From NCBI GenBank assembly GCA_002712005.1, contig PASP01000004.1, positions 249,485-313,484 of the forward strand: 64,000 bases of DNA. The letters run 5' to 3'. Each line of letters starts with the position of its first letter. Position 1 is the stretch's first letter. Source of the stretch: Halobacteriovoraceae bacterium (GTDB lineage Bacteria; Bdellovibrionota; Bacteriovoracia; Bacteriovoracales; Bacteriovoracaceae). The notes under the pieces were generated by a model that worked only from the letters and a program-made list of their open reading frames with translations, was not told the DNA's origin and made no database searches. A program made the position numbers and the translations under genes. This document shows, piece after piece, positions 54,322 to 62,781 of the stretch.

Positions 54322-56053
54322 TAGGCAAGGGGATGAGCTTATTAAAGAATCAAATATTCTCGAAATAAAAAATCTAGAAGTTGACTTCAAAACGGATGAC
54401 GGTATTAACAACGTAGTTAAGAATATCTCATTCGAAATCCCAAAAGGTAAGACGGTAGCCCTTGTAGGTGAATCCGGATCCGGAAAATCGGTAACTTCAT
54501 TATCTATAATGAAGCTTATCCCTACTCCTCCCGGTATCCCACCAAGAGGACAAATTCTCTTTGATGATGGCAAAGATATTCTCAAGTTATCAACAGATGA
54601 AATGTTCAAAATCAGAGGAAATGAAATTTCCATGATTTTCCAAGAGCCTATGACTTCGCTAAATCCTGTTTTCACAGTGGGATCTCAAGTGGAAGAGGCC
54701 ATTCTTCTTCACCAAAATGTATCTAAGAAAGAAGCTCGTGAGAAGACCATTGCTCTTTTCGAAGAAGTTGGAATTCCTGAGCCTAGTAAACGCGTTGATT
54801 ACTATCCTCACGAACTCTCAGGTGGTCAGAAACAAAGGGTAATGATTGCTATGGCCATTGCCTGTGAGCCCAAGCTCCTTATTTGCGATGAGCCTACAAC
54901 CGCTCTTGATGTTACGATTCAAAAGCAAGTTCTTGAACTCATGCTTAAAATTCAAAAAGAGCGTAATATGTCTATGCTCTTCATTACTCACGACTTAGCC
55001 GTTGTTGCTGATATCGCAGATGAAGTTCTCGTTATGTTCAGAGGGGACCTTGTTGAAAAAGGTTCCAAAATGGAAATCTTTAAGAACCCTCAACATGCCT
55101 ACACAAAAGGTCTACTGGCCTGTCGTCCAGATCTTCGTCAAAACCCAAAACGTCTTTATACAGTTGATGATTTCCTCAATGCGGAAACTCCTTTAAAGCA
55201 CGTGGGTAATTTAACGGATGATGAGATAAAAAAACCAAACCGTGAACAAACGGACACGATTTTAGAACTTAAAGGCATCAAAAAATACTTCCCTATTAAA
55301 GGCGGAATCCTAGGACGAGTTGTAGACAACTTCAAAGCTGTTGACGATGTCAGCCTCAAGCTTGGAAAGGGTAAGATTCTCGGACTTGTTGGGGAGTCAG
55401 GATGTGGAAAAACAACTCTAGGTCGCTCTATTCTTCGCTTGATTGAACCTACTGAAGGTCAGATCATTTATGAAGGTGAAGACATCATGAATTATAGTGA
55501 TGATGAGATGAGAAAATTTAGAAGAAAAGCTCAAATCATTTTCCAAGACCCCTACTCTTCTTTAAATCCAAGAATGACAATTGGAGATATCCTAACTGAG
55601 CCTCTCGTCATTCATGGTATTGGTGGAACAAAGAAGCAGAGATACGAAAAGGCTTCCTACTACTTAGATAAAGTTGGACTTGGTGGAGATCACCTAAGTC
55701 GCTACCCTCACGAATTCTCTGGTGGTCAAAGACAAAGAATCTGTATTGCTCGCTCCCTAATGCTTGAGCCTAGATTTATCATTTGTGATGAGTCTGTTTC
55801 AGCTCTTGATGTTTCCGTACAAGCTCAGGTTCTTAACCTCCTACTCGACCTCAAAGAAGAATTCGATCTTTCTTACCTCTTTATTTCACACGACCTTAGT
55901 GTAGTGAAGTTTTTCTCTGACGAAATCGGAGTGATGAAAAAAGGAAAGATTGTAGAATTCGGTGATGCTGAAGAGGTTTATCACAATCCTCAAAACGACT
56001 ATACCAAGGCCCTTCTTGAAGCTATTCCAAAGGGACTTCCTGCTGAGTTCTAA
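54308..56053 (+). CDS. Oligopeptide/dipeptide ABC transporter, fused double ATPase (OppDF-type)
   Basis: Two ABC domains on one chain (as in YejF/GsiA) that energise peptide import. Domain 1: Walker A GESGSGKS (about 54-61), signature LSGGQKQR (about 171), Walker B LLICDEPTTALD. Domain 2: GESGCGKT (about 362), FSGGQRQR (about 470), IICDESVSALD. The peptide-transporter C-terminal extension follows each. No permease or binding protein is adjacent, so these must be encoded elsewhere. The start is uncertain: the TTG at 54308 sits in a hairpin loop, and a nearby ATG at 54333 is in another frame. Confidence 0.9.
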   Translation: MIRASRQGDELIKESNILEIKNLEVDFKTDDGINNVVKNISFEIPKGKTVALVGESGSGKSVTSLSIMKLIPTPPGIPPRGQILFDDGKDILKLSTDEMFKIRGNEISMIFQEPMTSLNPVFTVGSQVEEAILLHQNVSKKEAREKTIALFEEVGIPEPSKRVDYYPHELSGGQKQRVMIAMAIACEPKLLICDEPTTALDVTIQKQVLELMLKIQKERNMSMLFITHDLAVVADIADEVLVMFRGDLVEKGSKMEIFKNPQHAYTKGLLACRPDLRQNPKRLYTVDDFLNAETPLKHVGNLTDDEIKKPNREQTDTILELKGIKKYFPIKGGILGRVVDNFKAVDDVSLKLGKGKILGLVGESGCGKTTLGRSILRLIEPTEGQIIYEGEDIMNYSDDEMRKFRRKAQIIFQDPYSSLNPRMTIGDILTEPLVIHGIGGTKKQRYEKASYYLDKVGLGGDHLSRYPHEFSGGQRQRICIARSLMLEPRFIICDESVSALDVSVQAQVLNLLLDLKEEFDLSYLFISHDLSVVKFFSDEIGVMKKGKIVEFGDAEEVYHNPQNDYTKALLEAIPKGLPAEF

Positions 56054-56092
56054 TCAATTCAAAAGTTAATTAAATTAGTTATTTATCTTATG

Positions 56093-56118
56093 AAAAGGGC
56101 CATTTATGGCCCTTTTTT
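56093..56118 (+). terminator. Terminator of the ABC ATPase gene
   Basis: AAAAGGGCCA (56093-56102) pairs with TGGCCCTTTT (56107-56116) around TTTA, followed by T residues to 56118. A strong intrinsic terminator. Confidence 0.92.
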
Positions 56119-56171
56119 GTAACCCCTCAAAATTAATGATCAATTGATTTTTTTTCAAAAAACTCTAAAAA

Positions 56172-56187
56172 GTTTGATTGACCAAAC
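56172..56187. promoter_or_regulatory. Operator site 3: GTTTGATTGACCAAAC
   Basis: Copy of the GTTTG-N6-CAAAC site, 58 nt before the ATG of the exported protein, overlapping its -35 (TTGACC 56178-56183). Confidence 0.72.
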
Positions 56188-56206
56188 AAAAATCTCAAGA
56201 TACAAA
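56178..56206 (+). promoter_or_regulatory. Sigma70-type promoter of the exported protein gene
   Basis: TTGACC (56178-56183), 17-nt spacer, TACAAA (56201-56206), about 40 nt before the ATG. Overlaps operator site 3. Confidence 0.6.
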
Positions 56207-56245
56207 CACCTCACAAAATTTAACCAACCTTTTTGGAGGAATATA

Positions 56246-56752
56246 ATGAAAAAAATGATCCTTGCTGCTCTTTTCGCAGTTGCTGCCCTTTCAAACACAT
56301 TTGCTCAATCTGCTGACCTCGTTCTTGATGGTGAGAGATGGCTTGCTAAGTGGACTGCTTATGTTTGTGATGATGGTCACACTCAAGCGACTGAAGTTCC
56401 AGCTGAGCTAGCAGAATACAATGTAGAGTTCAATCACCTTGGTGCTGACTACTCTCTTGATAACATCATCGTAAAAGCTTCTTACGAAGAAAATGGTGTT
56501 GCTTGTAGCTACTCTGCCATTCTTTTTGCTGACAACGCTGCTTGGACTGTAGAGCTTGTTGAATCAAGAGGACTTCCAGTTAATGACTGTGCTAATGGAA
56601 AAGCAGTTATTGATTCTGTTCTAGAGTTCAACTCTTACAAGTACCTTCACGGTCGTGCAGCTATCTTTGTTCCTTTTTCTAATGCTGAAAAAGCCTGTAA
56701 CGACGGCTCTGGAAAAATTGGTATCCATTTCCAAGTATACGGAAGAAACTAA
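56246..56752 (+). CDS. Exported protein of unknown function, operator-controlled
   Basis: 168 residues with signal peptide (LAALFAVAALSNTFA) and a beta-rich mature part with four cysteines (YVCDDGH, VACSYS, NDCANG, KACNDG), likely two disulfides. I start at 56246, where GGAGG stands 6 nt before the ATG; a longer reading to 56144 would run through the promoter. Not recognised. Own promoter with operator site 3 and its own terminator: a single-gene unit that belongs to the palindrome regulon. Confidence 0.75.
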   Translation: MKKMILAALFAVAALSNTFAQSADLVLDGERWLAKWTAYVCDDGHTQATEVPAELAEYNVEFNHLGADYSLDNIIVKASYEENGVACSYSAILFADNAAWTVELVESRGLPVNDCANGKAVIDSVLEFNSYKYLHGRAAIFVPFSNAEKACNDGSGKIGIHFQVYGRN

Positions 56753-56777
56753 TTCCATCTTAAATTATGATTTTAGG

Positions 56778-56806
56778 AAGCCCTCTTTTTTAAAGAGGGC
56801 TTTTTT
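56778..56806 (+). terminator. Bidirectional terminator
   Basis: AAGCCCTCTTT (56778-56788) pairs with AAAGAGGGCTT (56792-56802) around 3 T residues, then TTTT. It stands between two convergent genes and probably serves both. Confidence 0.88.
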
Positions 56807-56809
56807 ATT

Positions 56810-57637
56810 TTAAAATCCAAAAGAAATCTTACCTGCAACCCTATCCACACCATAGACATTGCTGTATTCAGCCCCAATTTTGAATAAGAGAAGATTTACT
56901 TGTGCACCGGCAAAATAATGAAGTCCAGAACTCTTAGAGGAAGCACTTTGGGAATCTGTATAGGTAAAGATATTAGAGCCTCCACTAGCATTTACATTAA
57001 TATCGGTATCACTGGATACATAGCCCACACCAACAAAGGGTTCAAATACGAGTAGATCAAAACTCGCTGTTACATTCGCTCCCATGGACTTACTTTTAAT
57101 TCCAATTACGGAGTTAACATCCATTCCCCCGGTGGATGAATTATTGATGACGTCACTATAGCTAAGATCACTTGTAGAATAATGAGCTCTTAAGGCCAAA
57201 TTAAAAGGAAGAGCTAATACACCATCTGTCATGGTCCACTTCACCCCAAAACTTGTACGATTCGCCTTAAGGTCTGATAGATCTACTTCTGGTAAATAAA
57301 TCATCTCGGCCGTGATCCCGAAAGGAATAGAAACTTGTGCCATCAAACCTGCATCATAGAGAGAATCAAAATCGTTGTCAGGATCTTGCTCTTGAACAAT
57401 CTTTTTAATTCGTGGGGCATCTGTCATGCGCCCAACAAGCCCCACTTCAAAACCAAATACACTTCCTAGACTACTCGCTCCTGAAACTGTCGAATGAACG
57501 AAGTTCCCTGAGAACTCCTCTGAAATGGCATCAACGTCTTCTCTAGAAAGATCGTCCATTTGAAATTCGTTGGCTGCACCATCAATATTGAATCCAATAA
57601 AAAGAACGGACAAAACCCAATAGCGAATACTCTTCAT
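56810..57637 (-). CDS. Outer-membrane beta-barrel protein
   Basis: 275 residues. Signal peptide ending IDGAA, then a long run of amphipathic strands (SVFGFEVGLVGRMTD, GLMAQVSIPFGITAEMIYLP, ALRAHYSTSDLSY, LLVFEPFVGVGYVSSDT) and a last strand closing in Phe (GKISFGF). The glycine-rich pattern fits a 12-14-strand barrel of unknown function. The promoter region (57638-57892) is shared with the glutaredoxin-MauE gene and contains operator site 4. Confidence 0.7.
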   Translation of the reverse strand: MKSIRYWVLSVLFIGFNIDGAANEFQMDDLSREDVDAISEEFSGNFVHSTVSGASSLGSVFGFEVGLVGRMTDAPRIKKIVQEQDPDNDFDSLYDAGLMAQVSIPFGITAEMIYLPEVDLSDLKANRTSFGVKWTMTDGVLALPFNLALRAHYSTSDLSYSDVINNSSTGGMDVNSVIGIKSKSMGANVTASFDLLVFEPFVGVGYVSSDTDINVNASGGSNIFTYTDSQSASSKSSGLHYFAGAQVNLLLFKIGAEYSNVYGVDRVAGKISFGF

Positions 57638-57799
57638 ATAAACTCCTCAAAATGCTCCATTTATGAATAGTAGATTTTAAATAGAGAGTTAAATTATCCC
57701 CTTTCAAGGAAGGTGATTCAATACGGCGATTTTTTCGATCCCTTAGAGTGTCATTTAAGCTCTTTTCTCTAGGTCAAAAGCTAATAAAAAGCACAAGTT

Positions 57800-57815
57800 G
57801 TTTAAATCTCTAAAC
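57800..57815. promoter_or_regulatory. Operator site 4 (variant): GTTTAAATCTCTAAAC
   Basis: Same architecture, with G to A and C to T changes at the inner half-site bases; extended TTGTTTA-N6-TAAACAA is a perfect palindrome. It lies between the divergent barrel gene and glutaredoxin-MauE gene, 78 nt from the GTG. A weaker member of the set. Confidence 0.5.
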
Positions 57816-57892
57816 AAATAGTTATTTATTTATCCAAGATTACAGTGACCTTCTTAGATAGAATAAAATTGAACACTTTTGGAGGAGGTAAC

Positions 57893-58681
57893 GTGATTGC
57901 AAAGCTTTATAGAATGAAAACAAAAGACCATCTATGCCCTTATGGTCTCAAATCAAAGGCCCTGTTAGAAAGAGAAGGCTACGAGGTAGAAGACCACCTC
58001 TTAACCACTCGAGCAGAAGTCGATCAATTTAAAAGCAAATGGGACGTATCAACAACTCCGCAAACATTTATTCAGCAACAGTCCACTCCTCACGAACAAA
58101 ATAATAATGAAAATAACCTTATTAAAAGGGTTGGTGGCTATGATGACTTAAAGGTTTATCTGGGCAAAGAGGAACCTAAGTCAGCCACTGATAAGAATAA
58201 AGACGAAACAAGCTATAAACCCATTATCCACACTTTTTCTGTAGCTTTATTATCCTCTTTAGCACTTCAGTGGGGCTATCTTGGAGGAATTACTTTTCTC
58301 GAAACTCTTATTTCCTTTGTCGCTTTAGCTATGATTCTCTTAGCGACCCTTAAAATGCAAAACCTATCTACCTTTTCGAATCAATTCATTACCTACGATC
58401 TCGTTGGAAAAAAAGAGCCACGTTACGCCTATATCTACCCTTATTGTGAAGCTTTGATTGGACTTTCTATGCTTTCAGGAATTCTCATGCCTGTTATTGC
58501 ACCTCTATCCATAACCATGGGAGCCATAGGATCAGTATCAGTTGTTAAAGCGGTTTATATAGATAAGAGAGAGCTAAAATGTGCTTGCGTGGGAGGAGAC
58601 TCAAATGTTCCCCTTGGCTTTGTATCACTTAGTGAAAACTTGGCCATGCTCATCATGGGATTTGCCATGCTCATTATGTAA
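57893..58681 (+). CDS. Glutaredoxin-like domain fused to MauE-like membrane protein
   Basis: 262 residues. N-terminal glutaredoxin-like domain with CPYG (Cys15) active site and cis-Pro segment TTPQTFI, then a MauE-type membrane part with about four helices (SVALLSSLALQW, LISFVALAMILL, EALIGLSMLSGIL, SITMGAIGSVSV), then KCACVGG. MauE and its relatives work with MauD/MauG systems in periplasmic redox maturation. The start is GTG at 57893 after GGAGGAGG. Fusion of both in one chain is unusual. It lies 20 nt from the convergent haem peroxidase. Confidence 0.78.
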   Translation: MIAKLYRMKTKDHLCPYGLKSKALLEREGYEVEDHLLTTRAEVDQFKSKWDVSTTPQTFIQQQSTPHEQNNNENNLIKRVGGYDDLKVYLGKEEPKSATDKNKDETSYKPIIHTFSVALLSSLALQWGYLGGITFLETLISFVALAMILLATLKMQNLSTFSNQFITYDLVGKKEPRYAYIYPYCEALIGLSMLSGILMPVIAPLSITMGAIGSVSVVKAVYIDKRELKCACVGGDSNVPLGFVSLSENLAMLIMGFAMLIM

Positions 58682-58701
58682 AATATCATTCAAGGTTTTT
58701 A

Positions 58702-60024
58702 TTAAGGGCCAAGAGAACGTCCTCTTTGAAAACGATAATCCAAAAGGCCAGTTTTTAGAAATTGAATAAGATCTAGCCTTTCTTCTGGAGTTAAATTTAT
58801 CCCTCTTCTGACCTCACCAATCGAGATAAGATTCACTCGTAACTTATTTCGCCTGGAATCACGATCGAGTACAAATTCATCTGTATAGGCCGAAAGATCA
58901 ACTCGCTCTAGACTGAACGCTTCAAGTTGCTCTTTGGGATCATTATAGTGATCAACAGCTTCTTCAATCGTCGCAAAGGCACCATTATGCATATAAGGAG
59001 CCGTCAATGCCAAATTACGAAGAGCAGGAGTTTTGAACTTAAAAAGATCTCTCTTTTGTTTTGTTACTTCATAACGACCTTGATCATAAGGTTCTTTTAA
59101 TACGGTTGAATTAAACTGTGGAGTAGCGACGGTTTTAAAGAGGAAGTTTGATAAGTGGGGGCCATTATGGCATTGCATACACTTTCCCCTCTCAGTAAAA
59201 GCAATCAGCCCTCTCTTTTCAGAGTCGGTCATTGCGTCCAAATCCCCTGCCAAATAGCGATCATAGGGAGTATCAGCAACATAGAATTGATCCTGTATAA
59301 AGGCTCCTATGGCCTGCCCAACATGTCCAATATTAAACTTCTTTGTTCCTGGATAAGCTTTTTTAAAAAGCTCTCTATATTTATTCTTTCCTTCACCTTC
59401 AAGTAAGCGCTTCATGATAGCTTCCCAAGATTCTTCATCTGTTTTAGCATCAGCAATATCATTATCCTTCCCTCTCATTTCAGCATCATTAATCAAAGGA
59501 AAGATGGCCTGAACAGAAACAGAACTTTTAAAAACCTTAGTTACTTCGATAAGCTGCGGGTCACTACCATTGAGTGACTCAACAGGAGTTGAAAGCTCTC
59601 CCGTAACTGAATTACGGTATACTCTTCCATCCCAGAACATATGTTCAATTTCTGGATAACCCAAATTATAAAGCGGCTGAGAATTGCGATGGCTAAGTAG
59701 TCCACTTTGCTGAATGCGTCCTCTTCCCATACCAACACCTCCAGTCCCAATAGGAAAAGGTAGGGAGTCGCCAGTCCCATTCATGGGATGATGACAGGTC
59801 ATACAGGAAATATCCTTTGGCCCAGACAAAAGAGTTTCAGCAAAGAGATTACCTCCGAGAAAGCTTAGTGGCTGAGGAATGTCTTCTAGTTTTTTTAGAG
59901 GAGAGAGCTGATTGTCTCTAATAATTTTTTCTAAACGAAGATCCAGCTCATTTGGAACAGCCCCGCTATTGAATGAATTGAGAGCTAAGAAGAGAAATAA
60001 AAAAAGAATATTGGATTTTCCCAC
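58702..60024 (-). CDS. Di-haem cytochrome c peroxidase (MauG/CcpA family)
   Basis: 440 residues. Signal peptide ending near NSGA, two CxxCH haem sites at Cys74-His78 (CMTCH) and Cys282-His286 (CMQCH), and the distal-ligand region APYMHNGAF. It reduces hydrogen peroxide, or in MauG relatives modifies a partner protein, in the periplasm. It is divergent from the imelysin gene; operator site 5 sits centrally, 45 nt from either start codon. Confidence 0.9.
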   Translation of the reverse strand: MGKSNILFLFLFLALNSFNSGAVPNELDLRLEKIIRDNQLSPLKKLEDIPQPLSFLGGNLFAETLLSGPKDISCMTCHHPMNGTGDSLPFPIGTGGVGMGRGRIQQSGLLSHRNSQPLYNLGYPEIEHMFWDGRVYRNSVTGELSTPVESLNGSDPQLIEVTKVFKSSVSVQAIFPLINDAEMRGKDNDIADAKTDEESWEAIMKRLLEGEGKNKYRELFKKAYPGTKKFNIGHVGQAIGAFIQDQFYVADTPYDRYLAGDLDAMTDSEKRGLIAFTERGKCMQCHNGPHLSNFLFKTVATPQFNSTVLKEPYDQGRYEVTKQKRDLFKFKTPALRNLALTAPYMHNGAFATIEEAVDHYNDPKEQLEAFSLERVDLSAYTDEFVLDRDSRRNKLRVNLISIGEVRRGINLTPEERLDLIQFLKTGLLDYRFQRGRSLGP

Positions 60025-60069
60025 TATTCAACCTTGCCAAGAAGTTTTTGTTTGGATAAACATACCGCT

Positions 60070-60085
60070 GTTTGATTTACCAAAC
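60070..60085. promoter_or_regulatory. Operator site 5: GTTTGATTTACCAAAC between peroxidase and imelysin
   Basis: Copy of the palindrome, 45 nt from the imelysin ATG and 45 nt from the peroxidase ATG. It can control both divergent genes. A -35-like TTTACC (60076-60081) lies in the right half; the -10 is not clear. Confidence 0.72.
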
Positions 60086-60130
60086 TAATGCCCAAATGTC
60101 TATTAAAAACCCTACTCATAAGGAGTTAAA

Positions 60131-61387
60131 ATGCTACGTAACACATTGATTTTAGCTAGTTTATTAGGATCTGCACAAGCTGTTGCCTATCCTGTTCCCT
60201 ACCAAAGAAGTGTAGAGCTGGAAAAGGAAGTTATTGAAAACTATGCTCAACTTGTTTTCTTAAACTACTCTGATGCTCTCGCAGGAGCAACAAAGCTTCA
60301 CGTTTCAGTGAAAAGCTTTGTAACTGCAGCGGCAACTGGTAATACTCAGCTTTCACAAAAGCTAATGGATGTCACGAAGTCAGTTTGGACTACTGAAGCT
60401 CGTATGCCTTACGGACAGTCTGAAATTTTTCGTTTCTATAATGGTCCTATTGATTTTGAACCTATTAACGACGGAACAACTTCTTACTTAGAGTCCATTA
60501 ATTTTGAAGGTGTTGAAGGACTTCTTAATGCATGGCCTTTAGATGAAGCCTATATCGACTATGTTGAAGGTGCACCTAATACTGGACTGATCAACGATCG
60601 TTCTGTTTCTCTTTCAAAAGATGTTATTGTTTCTATGAATGAACTCAACGGTGAAAAAAATATCTCTACTGGATATCACGCTGTAGAATTCCTTCTTTGG
60701 GGACAAGATCGCGATCAAATGTCTGCTGGAAAAAGAATGGCCACAGACTATATCGATGGTGAAAAAGAAAATGCTGATAGAAGAAGAGAATATCTAGGTC
60801 TTCTTTCTGGAACTATAGTAGAGCACCTTGGAAAAGTAACTGCTCAATGGACACCTGCTTCCACCAACTACAGAAAAGAATTTGTTGGTAGAGATTCAAG
60901 AGAAGGACTGGCCTTTCTATTTACGGCGATGATCTCAATGGCCGGTGATGAGTTAAAATCAGAAAGAATTGAAAATGCTCTTCTTTTAGAAGACCAAGAA
61001 GAAGAACATAGCTGTTTTTCTGATACTACAGTTAACGACATTTACACAAATGCTCTTGGAGTAAAGAACGTTTATTACGGTCAATACACTGGAACAAATA
61101 TGAATGTGTCACTTGATGGTGCTGGAGTTGATGAGCTTGTAGAATTTGTAAATCCTACTCTAAATGCTGAAATCAAAGCTGCTTTTGAAAATGTATTTTC
61201 AGGAATCAACGCATTCTATGCTACTGATGCTGCTGGAAATGTAGAAGTTGGTAATATCGTACTTCCTTTTGATGTTGCGATTACTTCTGAGCAGTCTAAA
61301 GTTCAAAAGATTGTTGATGACCTTGATCATCTTGATGAACTTCTTCGTGAAGCTGCTACTGAACTTGGTTTAGCTCTAGAAATTTAA
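60131..61387 (+). CDS. Imelysin-family protein (M75, EfeO-type)
   Basis: 418 residues with signal peptide (ILASLLGSAQAVAY). The imelysin motif GxHxxE is intact (GYHAVEFLLWGQ; His183, Glu186), and TKSVWTTEARMPYGQSE precedes it. Imelysins (PF09375) resemble the EfeO periplasmic protein and are tied to iron uptake. The family is commonly next to COG3488 di-haem proteins, as here (12-nt gap). Operator site 5 controls its promoter. Probably periplasmic. Confidence 0.9.
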   Translation: MLRNTLILASLLGSAQAVAYPVPYQRSVELEKEVIENYAQLVFLNYSDALAGATKLHVSVKSFVTAAATGNTQLSQKLMDVTKSVWTTEARMPYGQSEIFRFYNGPIDFEPINDGTTSYLESINFEGVEGLLNAWPLDEAYIDYVEGAPNTGLINDRSVSLSKDVIVSMNELNGEKNISTGYHAVEFLLWGQDRDQMSAGKRMATDYIDGEKENADRRREYLGLLSGTIVEHLGKVTAQWTPASTNYRKEFVGRDSREGLAFLFTAMISMAGDELKSERIENALLLEDQEEEHSCFSDTTVNDIYTNALGVKNVYYGQYTGTNMNVSLDGAGVDELVEFVNPTLNAEIKAAFENVFSGINAFYATDAAGNVEVGNIVLPFDVAITSEQSKVQKIVDDLDHLDELLREAATELGLALEI

Positions 61388-61399
61388 GAGGCCATCTCT

Positions 61400-62659
61400 T
61401 TGAGTAAAGTAACGTTCTCCCCATATTTAATTTTTCTACTTTGTATTGGAATAACATCTCATTCTCTCCAAGCAAAAGTACTTTCGGGGAGATTTGTCAA
61501 AAACTTTGCTCAACTAAGAGACGATTTAACAAAGAGTGAATTGGCCAAGGTCAAAGCTGGCCATTCACTCTTTTCCAAACCTTGGGTTCAGCCCCCTTCT
61601 TCAACTTTTTTAAGAAATGGCCTAGGGCCACACTTCAATGCCGTAAGCTGTATGAGTTGCCACCCTGGTTTTGGAAGAGGTGCTCCTCCCCATGTCGTTC
61701 ACCCTAAAGACCCAGCGTTATTATTCAAAGTAAGAAGTATTAACAAGAACCAAGAGAGTTCTTATGGTGACCAAATTCAACCGATGGCCATCATTGGAAT
61801 CACTCCAGAAGCTACGGTTCAAATCGAATATACTCAAACTTTCAATGGAAAACTGATCAAGCCCCACTATCAACTGAAAGATTATCAGTTTGGTCCTCTC
61901 AAAAGTAACGAATACCTCTCTCCTCGAATAGCTCCCCACCTAGCAGGTTTAGGATTATTGAACCGTATAAAAGAAGAGGACATTCTAGAGAATCAGAGAA
62001 ATGGGGGAAAAGCACGTTTGATAAAAGGAAGAGTTGGTCGATTTGGCTGGAAGGCCGATCGCATCGATTTGCGCCATCAAGTAGCTGCTGCCTTCCAAGG
62101 AGATTTAGGTATAACAAATCCTCTTTTTTCCAATCAACCATGTACAGAAGAACAGATCGATTGCTTAAACTCACCTGACGGAATTGAAGAAGAACACCAA
62201 TTTGAAATCAGTGAAAAACACTTGGGTTTTGTCGTTGATCTCATGGATGCTATTGATGCCCCAAAAAGACAGATTGACCCTGATAAAATTTCATTCATTG
62301 AAAAAGGCTCCACTCTCTTTCAAAAGATAAATTGCCAAAGCTGTCATCGAGAGAGCTATCAATTAGATGATCGATTCATCTCTCCCTATACAGATCTTCT
62401 TCTGCATGACATGGGAGAAGGGCTCGCTTCGGAAAGGAGCGATCGTGATTCTTATATGTGGAAAACACCTCCTCTTTGGGGTCTAGGCTCTCAAAAGAAA
62501 GTTAATTCCCATACGCGACTTCTCCATGACGGCAGGGCCAGAAATATAGAAGAAGCCATTCTTTGGCACGGTGGAGAAGCTACGATGAGCCGTGAGGCCT
62601 ATCTCAAGCTCTCTAAAACCGAAAAAGAAGAACTTCATTATTTTCTTGAATCTCTATAA
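61400..62659 (+). CDS. Di-haem oxidoreductase of the COG3488 type
   Basis: 419 residues from a TTG start (AGAGG 8 nt upstream). Signal peptide ending SLQA, two CxxCH sites at Cys84-His88 (CMSCH) and Cys312-His316 (CQSCH), and the FRxGLGPxFNAxSC-type segment (LRNGLGPHFNAVSC). This family is often called putative thiol oxidoreductase and neighbours imelysin genes. Gap to imelysin 12 nt: an imelysin-haem unit. Periplasmic electron-transfer or iron-redox role is inferred. Confidence 0.88.
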   Translation: MSKVTFSPYLIFLLCIGITSHSLQAKVLSGRFVKNFAQLRDDLTKSELAKVKAGHSLFSKPWVQPPSSTFLRNGLGPHFNAVSCMSCHPGFGRGAPPHVVHPKDPALLFKVRSINKNQESSYGDQIQPMAIIGITPEATVQIEYTQTFNGKLIKPHYQLKDYQFGPLKSNEYLSPRIAPHLAGLGLLNRIKEEDILENQRNGGKARLIKGRVGRFGWKADRIDLRHQVAAAFQGDLGITNPLFSNQPCTEEQIDCLNSPDGIEEEHQFEISEKHLGFVVDLMDAIDAPKRQIDPDKISFIEKGSTLFQKINCQSCHRESYQLDDRFISPYTDLLLHDMGEGLASERSDRDSYMWKTPPLWGLGSQKKVNSHTRLLHDGRARNIEEAILWHGGEATMSREAYLKLSKTEKEELHYFLESL

Positions 62660-62781
62660 GTTCATATCATATCAAATACTTACACATTCCCTAAAACTTT
62701 AGTTATTTGGCCATTTTACCGATAATCTAATGATGATTTAAAATCACCATTAATTAAATGAAAGTAGCAAGGGGAAGAATT

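Noticed and set aside
54280-54675. 131-codon open frame on the minus strand over the ABC ATPase start
   Set aside because: It is antisense to the conserved Walker A region; no ribosome site or recognisable product.
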